Of a stretch of DNA of 6,972 nucleotides, positions 1-5,566 are shown one piece after another. Numbering within the stretch: the stretch's first letter is position 1; every line of letters starts with the position of its first letter. The translations under genes were made by a program, and so were the position numbers. The notes beneath the pieces are model-generated. The model made no database searches. It saw nothing but the letters and a program-made list of their open reading frames with translations, and was not told the origin of the DNA. This DNA comes from Nitrospirota bacterium (GTDB taxonomy: Bacteria > Nitrospinota_A > UBA7883), in the NCBI GenBank assembly GCA_011052055.1, contig DRJW01000209.1, forward strand, positions 1 through 6,972, given 5' to 3'.

Positions 1-210
1 AGGGTGAAAGTGACAATTCATACCCCTTTGATCTCCATGACAAAAAAAGAGATCGTGGAGACCGGAACTCGCCTCAACACGCCGTTCGAGCTGACCCTAT
101 CGTGCTACGATCCGGGGCCGGAGGGGGCGCCATGCGGCCAGTGTGACTCGTGCCGCCTGCGCTCTAAAGGTTTTGAGGAGGCCGGGATAAAAGACCCGGC
201 GATAGAGTGA
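1..210 (+). CDS. queC: 7-cyano-7-deazaguanine synthase QueC, C-terminal part (5' end outside window)
   Basis: QueC converts 7-carboxy-7-deazaguanine to preQ0 using ATP and ammonia, in the cytoplasmic pathway to queuosine-modified tRNA. Only about the last 70 codons are present; the frame is open from base 1, so the GTG at 4 is not the real start. The fragment shows the family's C-terminal signature: HTPLISMTKKEIV, then a four-cysteine zinc site SCYD...APCGQCDSCRLR. Its cysteine codons are at 103-105, 133-135, 142-144 and 151-153. In the family these cysteines bind a structural zinc. The stop is TGA at 208-210. A GC-only stem (181-186 with 195-200, 8-nt loop) lies in the last codons but has no T-run after it, so it is not a convincing terminator. 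The gene is convergent with the minus-strand gene ending at 375. The family call is very secure; nothing can be said about the N-terminal ATPase part. Confidence 0.95.
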   Translation, partial: RVKVTIHTPLISMTKKEIVETGTRLNTPFELTLSCYDPGPEGAPCGQCDSCRLRSKGFEEAGIKDPAIE

Positions 211-249
211 CGCCAAGTAAAAAGTGGAGACTTATGAAAAACAACGGCA

Positions 250-335
250 AATGTCATTGCGAGCGCCAGCGAAGCAATCTCATCCTTTATAAAATGCGGG
301 ATTGCCGCGTCGCTCTCGCTTCTCGCAATGACATT
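250..335. repeat. Imperfect inverted repeat of a dispersed intergenic type
   Basis: The ends at 250-263 and 322-335 are perfect 14-bp inverted copies (AATGTCATTGCGAG and its complement). Further inside, GCAATC (274-279) and GATTGC (300-305) also pair, giving a long interrupted hairpin around an AT-rich centre. The ends match a GTCATTGCGAG...CTCGCAATGAC class of intergenic repeat that is common in many bacterial genomes and often yields spurious ORFs; the minus-strand ORF crossing this stretch is such an artefact. It fills most of the spacer between convergent genes. No transposase is present. Family membership is from memory, while the inverted repeat itself is directly visible. Confidence 0.75.
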
Positions 336-374
336 ATGATGTATAAGCATTAACGGAAGGCCGCGCTAGCGCTC

Positions 375-713
375 TTAATCGTCAGATTTGGCCGCGACCT
401 TTTCTTTGCCGGAGCTTGTGGATTCGGAAGATGATTTCTCACCGGTGGCCGACTCCGGCTTCTTTTCGTCCGTTTTGGCCTCTTTTTTGGCCGTTTTCTC
501 CCTCTTGTTTTTCTTTTCCTTATCCTTGTCCGCGTAATCGGTCTTGTACCAGCCGGTTCCTTTAAGGTGGAAAGCGTTGGACGACATCAGTTTTCTTAGC
601 TTGCCGCCGCATTTGGATGGCCCGTTGTGTCTTTTGAGCGGAGAGGCGGTGATTTTCTGGGTTACTTCGAACTTGGCGCCGCATTTTTCGCAGGCGTATT
701 CATAAATCGGCAT
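375..713 (-). CDS. FmdB-type zinc-ribbon protein with a long charged tail
   Basis: This is a 112-residue protein starting MPIYEYACEKCG, the hallmark of the FmdB/Zn-ribbon_8 family of small putative regulatory proteins; their molecular role is not firmly known. Residues 1-56 form the family domain, with C8 and C11 as the first zinc knuckle and the motif HLKGTGWYKTDYA at its end. The second knuckle normally reads C-x2-C, but here only C35 remains (PSKCGG), with H29 nearby as a possible substitute ligand. Residues 57-112 are a low-complexity Lys/Glu/Ser tail, probably disordered, as is common in this family. The start at 713 is set by the family N-terminus. The RBS is weak, only purine-rich sequence. 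A strong promoter lies just upstream (761-788), so the gene is probably transcribed independently of ilvE, which ends 80 nt upstream on the same strand. The family call is secure; the function is not. Confidence 0.88.
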   Translation of the reverse strand: MPIYEYACEKCGAKFEVTQKITASPLKRHNGPSKCGGKLRKLMSSNAFHLKGTGWYKTDYADKDKEKKNKREKTAKKEAKTDEKKPESATGEKSSSESTSSGKEKVAAKSDD

Positions 714-760
714 CTTCTACTTTTCTCTATCCATATACTAATAAATCATCTCTCTTTACG

Positions 761-788
761 ATTATAAAATCGAAAAGCTCTTTGTCAA
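761..788 (-). promoter_or_regulatory. Near-consensus sigma70 promoter for the FmdB-type gene
   Basis: On the minus strand there is a perfect -35 box TTGACA (783-788), a 16-bp spacer and a perfect -10 box TATAAT (761-766). The start of transcription would fall near 754, giving a leader of about 40 nt before the ATG at 713. The promoter sits in the short gap just past the ilvE stop codon (794-796). Both hexamers match the sigma70 consensus 6/6, so a strong constitutive promoter is the natural reading. Confidence 0.85.
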
Positions 789-793
789 GGCCG

Positions 794-1714
794 TTAAACC
801 AGACTGAGCCAGCCAGAATATTTAGGATTCTTACCGCGTATGATCTCGAAAAGGGCGGCCTGCAGGGTTTTCGTGATTGGGCCCATCCCACCATCTCCTA
901 TTATCCGGTCATCAAGCGAACTTATGGGCGTAAGCTCGGCCGCCGTGCCGGTGAAAAACGCCTCCTCGGCGATATACATCTCGTCTCTGCTAAAGTACTG
1001 CTCTTCAATTTCAATCCCTTGATCGGCGGCTATTTTAAGCGCCGCGTCGCGAGTTAGCCCCTCTAGCACCGACGTTAGCGGAGGCGTTTTAAGCTTCCCG
1101 TGTCTCACTATAAAAACGTTTTCGCCGGAGCCTTCGGCCACATGCCCGGACGGATCGAGCAGAAGGGCTTCGTCATATCCCATGTTGACCGCTTCAAGCT
1201 TGGCCATTATTGAATTGACGTAAGCGCCGCAGATTTTCGCCTTGGTCATAAATATGTTTTCATGGTGCCTGGTGAAACTCGACACCTTTACCCGAATCCC
1301 TTTGGAGAGCGCCTCCTCGCCCAAATACGCGCCCCAGGGCCAGACGGCGATCGCCAAGTGTACGTTTACGCCGTTGCAGTTGAGTCCCCGCTTGTTGTCT
1401 CCTAAAAACACCAGAGGGCGGATATAGCACTCTTCGAGCTTATTGACCCGGATGGTCTGAATCACCGCCTCGCTGATCTGATCCTGCGAAAACGGTATCT
1501 TGATCCCGGTTATTTTGGCAGAGTCGAACAGACGCTTTGTATGATCCTCAAGCCGGAAAACGGCAGAGCCTTTATCTGTTTTGTAGCAACGGATTCCCTC
1601 GAACAGACCTAGCCCGTAGTGCAGGGTATGGGTCAGAACGTGGACGTTGGCCTTGTCCCAATCGACCAGCTCGCCGTCCATCCAGATTTTTTCCGACCTG
1701 GGAGCGTCACTCAT
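794..1714 (-). CDS. ilvE: Branched-chain amino acid aminotransferase
   Basis: This is a 306-residue PLP enzyme of fold type IV, which transfers the amino group between glutamate and the 2-oxo acids of Leu, Ile and Val; it is cytoplasmic. The length is close to E. coli IlvE (309). Visible landmarks are HYGLGLFEGIRCY (32-44), IRPLVFLG (98-105), the PLP lysine K160 in TKAKICGAYVNS, E194 in AEGSGENVF, and the phosphate-binding GTAAELTPI (256-264). The motifs fit the branched-chain enzyme rather than D-amino-acid aminotransferase or aminodeoxychorismate lyase, which share the fold. The ATG at 1712-1714 gives the normal N-terminus (KIWMDGELVDWD); upstream there is only a weak GGA about 8 nt away. 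The gene stands alone, with no ilvBN, ilvC or leu genes adjacent, and is followed by the FmdB-type gene on the same strand. All expected catalytic residues are present. Confidence 0.96.
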   Translation of the reverse strand: MSDAPRSEKIWMDGELVDWDKANVHVLTHTLHYGLGLFEGIRCYKTDKGSAVFRLEDHTKRLFDSAKITGIKIPFSQDQISEAVIQTIRVNKLEECYIRPLVFLGDNKRGLNCNGVNVHLAIAVWPWGAYLGEEALSKGIRVKVSSFTRHHENIFMTKAKICGAYVNSIMAKLEAVNMGYDEALLLDPSGHVAEGSGENVFIVRHGKLKTPPLTSVLEGLTRDAALKIAADQGIEIEEQYFSRDEMYIAEEAFFTGTAAELTPISSLDDRIIGDGGMGPITKTLQAALFEIIRGKNPKYSGWLSLV

Positions 1715-1750
1715 ACTACCAATCCGATCTCGTAAATATGTAAAGGCGGT

Positions 1751-1779
1751 ATTTTCAAATATTTACGCTTTGCTGTCAA
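1751..1779 (-). promoter_or_regulatory. Candidate sigma70 promoter for ilvE
   Basis: On the minus strand there is a perfect -35 box TTGACA (1774-1779), a 17-bp spacer and a weak -10 GAAAAT (1751-1756, 4 of 6 matches including the key A2 and T6). Transcription would begin near 1744, about 30 nt before the ATG. The -35 box is preceded by CGGCC, exactly as in the promoter at 761-788. The -35 is convincing; the -10 is tentative. Confidence 0.5.
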
Positions 1780-1927
1780 GGCCGGACATTATTTTTGCCA
1801 TAAAACTGATCGAAAAGCCTGATTTTACAGGTTGTACCGCATGAAGACTGCTTTGGTATTGCCGGCCTTGAGATTATGAGCGATCTAACCGGCGAGCCGG
1901 ATGGCCTGGCGTTACGATTCTTCTGGA

Positions 1928-3427
1928 TTAAAGAAAATACATTACACCCAAAAATCCTGTCACACTCATCGTAATCGCATAGGGAAAAGCAAGCTTGATC
2001 ATCTCAATATATGAAAGACGTATCAGGCTTGCGACCGCTGATGTCAGAAGGAAAAGAAAAGCCGCCTGCCCGTTGGGCGTGGCGACGCTCGGAATGTTGG
2101 TTCCGGTGTTAATCGCAACCGCGATAAGCTCGAACTGCTCTCTTGTGATGGCGCCCGATACGAAAGCTGATTTCGCCTCTGAAATATATATTGTGGCTAC
2201 AAAAACGTTGTCGCTTATCGCCGACAAAACGCCGTTGGCGACATAAAAAGCCACAAGCTGTGAGTTTCCCTCCATCGACAGCGTCCAGTTGATTATCGGT
2301 TTGAACAGATGTTGCTCATGGATAACCGCGACGATAGAGAAAAAGACGACCAGCAAAGCTGTAAACGGGAGCGCCTCCTCGAACGCCTTTCCGATCCTGT
2401 GCTCTTCAGTGACCCCGTTAAACGCAGTCAGCAATATTATGATCCCCAGCCCTATAAGGCCAACCTCGGCGACATGAAAAGCGAGAGCCAAAATGAGAAT
2501 AATTCCTACCACAGCCTGGACGATCAGCCGCGCCCTCCCCCTGTCGTCCCGGTTGGCAGTTTCTTTTTGCGCGAATTTCTCCAGCACTTCCCTCACCTCA
2601 TCGGGTAGCTGATAGCCGTAACCGAGCAATTTGAACTTCTCAAGCGTAAAACAGGTGAGCAAACCGACCAGCAGAACAGGCATTGTGACAGGAGCCATTG
2701 TCAGAAAAAACTCGGCGAATTGCCACTCCATTATATGGGCGATAAGAAGGTTCTGCGGCTCGCCGACAAGTGTGCACACTCCCCCCAGCGCCGTGCCGAC
2801 CGCGCCGTGCATGAGAACGTTCCTTAAAAACCCGCGAAAATTGTCGAGAGCGTCTTCTTTGTCGCTATCTATGGAGGAATCGTCCGATTGATCGTGATCT
2901 GAATGCGACTCTTTAGCGGAGGCGAAACGATGGTAAACACTGTAGAAGCCAACGCCGACCGAGATCAAGACCGCCGTTACCGTCAACGCGTCGAGAAAAG
3001 CCGAAAGAAACGCGGCTATTGATGAAAACAACAGCGACAGGGCTATCTTCGATCTGACTTTGACTATCAGGTTGGCGAAAATATAGAGGAGAAACTCTTT
3101 CATAAAATAAATCCCGGCGACCATGAACATCAGCAGAAGGATCACCGGGAAATTGATAAGGGTCTCCTCGTACACTTTTTCAGGGGAGGCCAGGCCAAGG
3201 ATGATCGCCTCTATCGCAAGGAGCCCTCCCGGCTGAAGCGGATAGCATTTTAGAGCCATGGCCAGAGTGAATATAAACTGCGCCATCAAAACCCATCCGG
3301 TGATGAACGGGCCCACGGTATGCAAGAGGATCGGGTTTAGTATCAGAAAAAAGATGATGCTTCTCTCGTACCATTTTGGCGAGTAGCCAAGAAAATTGTC
3401 GGAAAACGCGGAGGCTATATTTTTCAT
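1928..3427 (-). CDS. nhaB: Na+/H+ antiporter NhaB, copy A (downstream paralogue)
   Basis: This is a 499-residue inner-membrane antiporter that exports Na+ in exchange for H+, supporting sodium and pH homeostasis. It aligns end to end with E. coli NhaB (513 aa) as I recall that sequence. Shared motifs are NFLGYSP (11-17), FTLAMALKCYPLQPGGLLAIEA (53-74), FMVAGIYFMK (101-110), FLSAFLDALTV (with D146), GTALGGVCTLVGEPQNL (211-227), AISDNVFVATIYI (with D406), and INTGTNIPSVATPNGQAAFLFLLTS (439-463). Long hydrophobic stretches throughout fit a multi-pass protein. Residues 173-192 form a hydrophilic, acidic and His-containing loop. The ATG at 3425-3427 is right for the family, yet there is no Shine-Dalgarno sequence; a palindrome occupies that position. 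The protein ends one residue before copy B because of a small deletion at the 3' end. It keeps the conserved Pro446, so it is the copy closest to the family norm. It appears to be transcribed from its own promoter (3512-3540). Confidence 0.96.
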   Translation of the reverse strand: MKNIASAFSDNFLGYSPKWYERSIIFFLILNPILLHTVGPFITGWVLMAQFIFTLAMALKCYPLQPGGLLAIEAIILGLASPEKVYEETLINFPVILLLMFMVAGIYFMKEFLLYIFANLIVKVRSKIALSLLFSSIAAFLSAFLDALTVTAVLISVGVGFYSVYHRFASAKESHSDHDQSDDSSIDSDKEDALDNFRGFLRNVLMHGAVGTALGGVCTLVGEPQNLLIAHIMEWQFAEFFLTMAPVTMPVLLVGLLTCFTLEKFKLLGYGYQLPDEVREVLEKFAQKETANRDDRGRARLIVQAVVGIILILALAFHVAEVGLIGLGIIILLTAFNGVTEEHRIGKAFEEALPFTALLVVFFSIVAVIHEQHLFKPIINWTLSMEGNSQLVAFYVANGVLSAISDNVFVATIYISEAKSAFVSGAITREQFELIAVAINTGTNIPSVATPNGQAAFLFLLTSAVASLIRLSYIEMIKLAFPYAITMSVTGFLGVMYFL

Positions 3428-3434
3428 TGAAATG

Positions 3435-3446
3435 TTAACCAGTTAA
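3435..3446. promoter_or_regulatory. 12-bp palindrome in the nhaB-A leader
   Basis: TTAAC-CA-GTTAA is a perfect 5-bp inverted repeat with a 2-bp centre, ending 7 nt upstream of the nhaB-A start codon, where an RBS would normally sit. The same sequence and spacing recur before copy B, while the rest of the leader has diverged. It could be an operator or part of an unusual translation start region. The sequence is seen directly; the role is inferred. Confidence 0.5.
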
Positions 3447-3476
3447 ATTGAAAAATTTATTTATCGTCACCGTGTT

Positions 3477-3499
3477 AAAAAACAAGCTACCTGGCTTGT
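3477..3499 (-). promoter_or_regulatory. Attenuator-like hairpin with U-run in the nhaB-A leader
   Basis: In the direction of nhaB-A transcription, ACAAGC (3499-3494) pairs perfectly with GCTTGT (3487-3482) across a 6-nt loop. Five T residues follow directly (3481-3477). The structure lies between the candidate promoter and the start codon, so it could stop part of the transcripts early. The stem is short (6 bp, half GC), so termination may be weak. The matching place in the copy B leader can form only a 5-bp AT-rich stem. Confidence 0.35.
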
Positions 3500-3511
3500 A
3501 TAAACGCATTA

Positions 3512-3540
3512 AGCATATATCGGGAAAAGGACATTAGCAA
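3512..3540 (-). promoter_or_regulatory. Candidate sigma70 promoter of nhaB-A
   Basis: The -35 box is TTGCTA (3535-3540, 4/6), the spacer is 17 bp and the -10 box is TATGCT (3512-3517, 4/6). The predicted leader is about 78 nt. Individually modest, the boxes gain support because the block TTTTCCCGATATATGC and the 17-bp spacing are retained upstream of copy B while the adjoining leader has changed. Confidence 0.55.
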
Positions 3541-3617
3541 TAAGTTCCTTACCATAAGTAAAGAGCCTTTTACGCATTAGGAAATATTGAAAATTGTTTT
3601 GCGGCGAAAAGGAGCGA

Positions 3618-3639
3618 GATTGCCTCAGGCGAGGCAATC
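3618..3639 (-). terminator. Perfect 9-bp stem-loop downstream of nhaB copy B
   Basis: GATTGCCTC (3618-3626) and GAGGCAATC (3631-3639) pair perfectly around a 4-nt loop. The hairpin lies 48 nt past the nhaB-B stop codon and upstream of the nhaB-A promoter, where a transcript from copy B would be expected to end. On the minus strand the T-run (TTTT) comes only 8 nt after the stem, so this is not a textbook intrinsic terminator. It may instead protect the 3' end of the mRNA. Confidence 0.4.
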
Positions 3640-3687
3640 AGGGAAAGGATTTTTCTGGATCAAGGAAAATTATTGCGGCGAAAAACC

Positions 3688-5190
3688 TTATTCAAGAAAA
3701 AACATTACAGCCAAAAGCCCTGTCACGCTCATCGTGATCGTATATGGCAGAGCAAGCTTAATCATCTCAATATAGGAAAGGCGTATCAGGTTCGCTATCG
3801 CTGATGTCAGAAGGAAAAGAAAAGCCGCCTGCCCGTTGGGCGTGGCGACGCTCAGTATGTTAGTTCCGGTGTTAATCGCCACCGCGATCAGGTCGAACTG
3901 CTCTCTTGTGATAGCGCCCGATACGAACGCCGCCTTCGCCTCTGAAATATATATTGTGGCGACAAAAACGTTGTCGCTTATCGCCGACAAAACGCCGTTG
4001 GCGACATAAAAAGCCACAAGCTGTGAGCTTCCCTCCATCGACAGCGTCCAGTTGATTATCGGTTTAAACAGATGTTGCTCATTGATAACCGCGACGATGG
4101 AAAAAAAGACCACCAGCAAAGCTGTAAACGGGAGAGCCTCCTCAAACGCCTTTCCAATCCTGTGCTCTTCGATGACCCCGTTAAATGCGGTCAGCAGTAT
4201 TATCACCGACAGCCCTACCAAGCCGACCTCGGCGACATGAAAGGCGAGAGCCAGAATAAGAATAACCCCAATCACCGCCTGGACAATCAGCCGCGCCCTG
4301 CCCCTGTCGTCCCTATTATCAGTTTCTTTTTGAACGTATTTCTCCAGCACTTCTCTGACCTCATCGGGTAGCTGATAGCCGTAGCCGAGAAATTTGAACT
4401 TCTCAAGCGCAAAACAGGTCAGAAAACCGACCAGCAGAACAGGCATCGTGACAGGCGCCATTGTTATAAAAAACTCGGCGAATTGCCACTCCATCATATG
4501 GGCGATAAGAAGGTTTTGCGGCTCGCCGACAAGCGTGCACACTCCCCCTAACGCCGTGCCGACAGCGCCATGCATGAGAACGTTCCTTAAAAAACCGCGA
4601 AAATTGTCGAGAGCGTCGGCTTTCTCGCTATCTATGGCGGAATCGTCCGTTTGATCGTGATCTGAATGTGACTCGTGGGAGGATGCGAAGCGATGGTAAA
4701 CGCTGTAGAAACCAACACAAACCGCAATGAGCACGGCTGTTACCGTCAACGCGTCGAGAAAGGCGGAGAGAAACGCGCCCATAAATGAAAACAACAGCGA
4801 CAAGGTTATTTTCGATCTGACTTTGACCATCAGGTTGGCGAAAATATATAGGAGAAACTCCTTCATAAAATAAATCCCGGCGACCATAAATATCAGCAGA
4901 AGGATCACCGGAAAATTGACAAGGGTCTCCTCGTACACTTTCTCAGGAGAGGCCATGCCAAGAGCGATCGCCTCTATCGCAAGGAGCCCTCCCGGCTGAA
5001 GCGGATAGCATTTTAAAGCCATGGCCAGAGTGAAGATGAACTGCGCCATCAAAACCCATCCGGTGATGAAAGGGCCTGCGGTATATAAAAGGATCGGGTT
5101 TAGTATCAGAAAAAAGATAATGCTTCTCTCGTACCATTGTGGAGAGTAACCGAGAAAATTGTCGGAAAACGCGGAAGCCATATTTTTCAT
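3688..5190 (-). CDS. nhaB: Na+/H+ antiporter NhaB, copy B (upstream paralogue)
   Basis: This 500-residue NhaB family antiporter differs from copy A at 47 of 499 aligned residues plus one extra C-terminal Glu. The membrane motifs are intact: FLDALTV with D146, GTALGGVCTLVGEPQNL, ISDNVFV with D406 and SVATPNGQAAFLFLLTS. One difference stands out: family-conserved P446 in INTGTN-I-P-SVATPNG is Leu here (codon CTG against CCG in copy A). Most other changes are conservative swaps among I, L, V, M, F and A in hydrophobic segments, or fall in the hydrophilic loop around 171-191 (for example SH for AK at 171-172). The start at 5190 matches copy A and the family, again with no Shine-Dalgarno sequence but with the palindrome at 5198-5209. 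It is open throughout with no frameshift. It is probably active in sodium export, though the P446L change leaves its rate or ion preference open. Confidence 0.95.
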   Translation of the reverse strand: MKNMASAFSDNFLGYSPQWYERSIIFFLILNPILLYTAGPFITGWVLMAQFIFTLAMALKCYPLQPGGLLAIEAIALGMASPEKVYEETLVNFPVILLLIFMVAGIYFMKEFLLYIFANLMVKVRSKITLSLLFSFMGAFLSAFLDALTVTAVLIAVCVGFYSVYHRFASSHESHSDHDQTDDSAIDSEKADALDNFRGFLRNVLMHGAVGTALGGVCTLVGEPQNLLIAHMMEWQFAEFFITMAPVTMPVLLVGFLTCFALEKFKFLGYGYQLPDEVREVLEKYVQKETDNRDDRGRARLIVQAVIGVILILALAFHVAEVGLVGLSVIILLTAFNGVIEEHRIGKAFEEALPFTALLVVFFSIVAVINEQHLFKPIINWTLSMEGSSQLVAFYVANGVLSAISDNVFVATIYISEAKAAFVSGAITREQFDLIAVAINTGTNILSVATPNGQAAFLFLLTSAIANLIRLSYIEMIKLALPYTITMSVTGLLAVMFFLE

Positions 5191-5197
5191 TGAAATG

Positions 5198-5209
5198 TTA
5201 ACCAGTTAA
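5198..5209. promoter_or_regulatory. 12-bp palindrome in the nhaB-B leader
   Basis: This is the same TTAAC-CA-GTTAA palindrome, ending 7 nt upstream of the nhaB-B start codon. The whole stretch from the start codon through the palindrome is identical in both copies, whereas the next 60 bp upstream are clearly diverged. That pattern suggests constraint, although a young duplication could also leave it by chance. Confidence 0.5.
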
Positions 5210-5268
5210 ATCGAAAGATTGCCTTTATCGAGTTAAAAACAAGTAAGCGCCATTTGTTTGAATTTTTC

Positions 5269-5297
5269 AGCATATATCGGGAAAAAAATATTGGCAA
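5269..5297 (-). promoter_or_regulatory. Candidate sigma70 promoter of nhaB-B
   Basis: The -35 box is TTGCCA (5292-5297, 5/6), the spacer is 17 bp and the -10 box is TATGCT (5269-5274, 4/6). The predicted leader is about 72 nt. The -35 box is slightly closer to consensus than that of copy A, and the spacer is richer in T, so this copy may be transcribed more strongly. Confidence 0.6.
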
Positions 5298-5328
5298 CAG
5301 TTCATTATAGAAAACAATATCTCATTTG

Positions 5329-5566
5329 CTAAAGAAATCCTACGATCCCAACTACCGCCCCGGTCATGCAGGTGGCGAGTGTGCCGGAGACGATTGTTTT
5401 TAATCCGAGGCCTACGATCTCATCCCTCCAGCATAAGGGCCACGACAAGTTGCGAGACAACGCCAACAGCGGCGATCCTGGGCCTGGCTTTTTTTCTATC
5501 CTCGCTTATGGCCCACGCCAGCGACGGCAGGATCAGTAAACCGGCCACACTTTGCAAGATCAACAT
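5329..5566 (-). pseudogene. Remnant of a concentrative (Na+-coupled) nucleoside transporter, internal deletion
   Basis: On the minus strand an ATG at 5564-5566 opens a 48-codon frame with a hydrophobic helix and the motif LAWAISEDRKK, like the N-terminus of CNT/NupC nucleoside symporters. It stops at TGA (5420-5422). In the next frame, starting at 5424, 31 codons read DEIVGLGLKTIV then SGTLATCMTGAV and run to TAG (5329-5331), which matches the C-terminal end of the same family. Intact CNT proteins are about 400 residues, so roughly 320 residues (about 1 kb), including the transport core, are missing and the two ends are joined out of frame. The remnant lies codirectionally upstream of nhaB-B, with its end only 31 bp from that promoter's -35 box. 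The family call is from recalled motifs. A surviving 48-residue membrane peptide cannot be excluded but is unlikely to matter. Confidence 0.75.

Larger units (their letters stand above)
1916..3554 (-). repeat. Tandem duplication unit, downstream copy (nhaB copy A)
   Basis: This stretch aligns with 3648-5308 at an offset of 1763 bp through the gene. It covers the whole nhaB coding region, about 12 bp of 3' flank (GATTYTTCTGGAT) and about 125 bp of 5' flank that includes the palindrome and promoter. The offset changes to 1732 at the 3' edge because of a 31-bp indel. The outer limits are approximate, judged by eye where similarity fades. Confidence 0.85.
3648..5308 (-). repeat. Tandem duplication unit, upstream copy (nhaB copy B)
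   Basis: This is the partner of 1916-3554. It holds a full nhaB gene, its promoter, the leader palindrome and a short 3' flank. By hand count, identity to the other unit is about 97% in one 160-bp block (3937-4099 against 2174-2336) and about 83% in another (4634-4777 against 2871-3014). The outer limits are approximate. Confidence 0.85.

Noticed and set aside
181..200. GC-only hairpin (6-bp stem, 8-nt loop) as a queC terminator
   Set aside because: It lies inside the coding sequence and no T-run follows.
105..350. Minus-strand ORF of 81 codons overlapping the queC 3' end and the inverted repeat
   Set aside because: It runs antisense through queC and its N-terminal part is a translation of the repeat at 250-335, a known source of false ORFs.
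1889..1902. CCGGC-GA-GCCGG inverted repeat as a terminator for nhaB-A
   Set aside because: The stem is 5 bp with a 2-nt loop, and no T-run follows on the minus strand.
3595..3681. Two copies of TTGCGGCGAAAA about 73 bp apart, considered as a CRISPR-like or iteron repeat
   Set aside because: Only two short copies, with no regular series; probably local sequence duplication.
2309..4371. Matching plus-strand ORF pairs (62, 86 and 99 codons) that recur in both nhaB genes
   Set aside because: Their recurrence follows from the gene duplication; they are antisense shadows with no start signals or family similarity.
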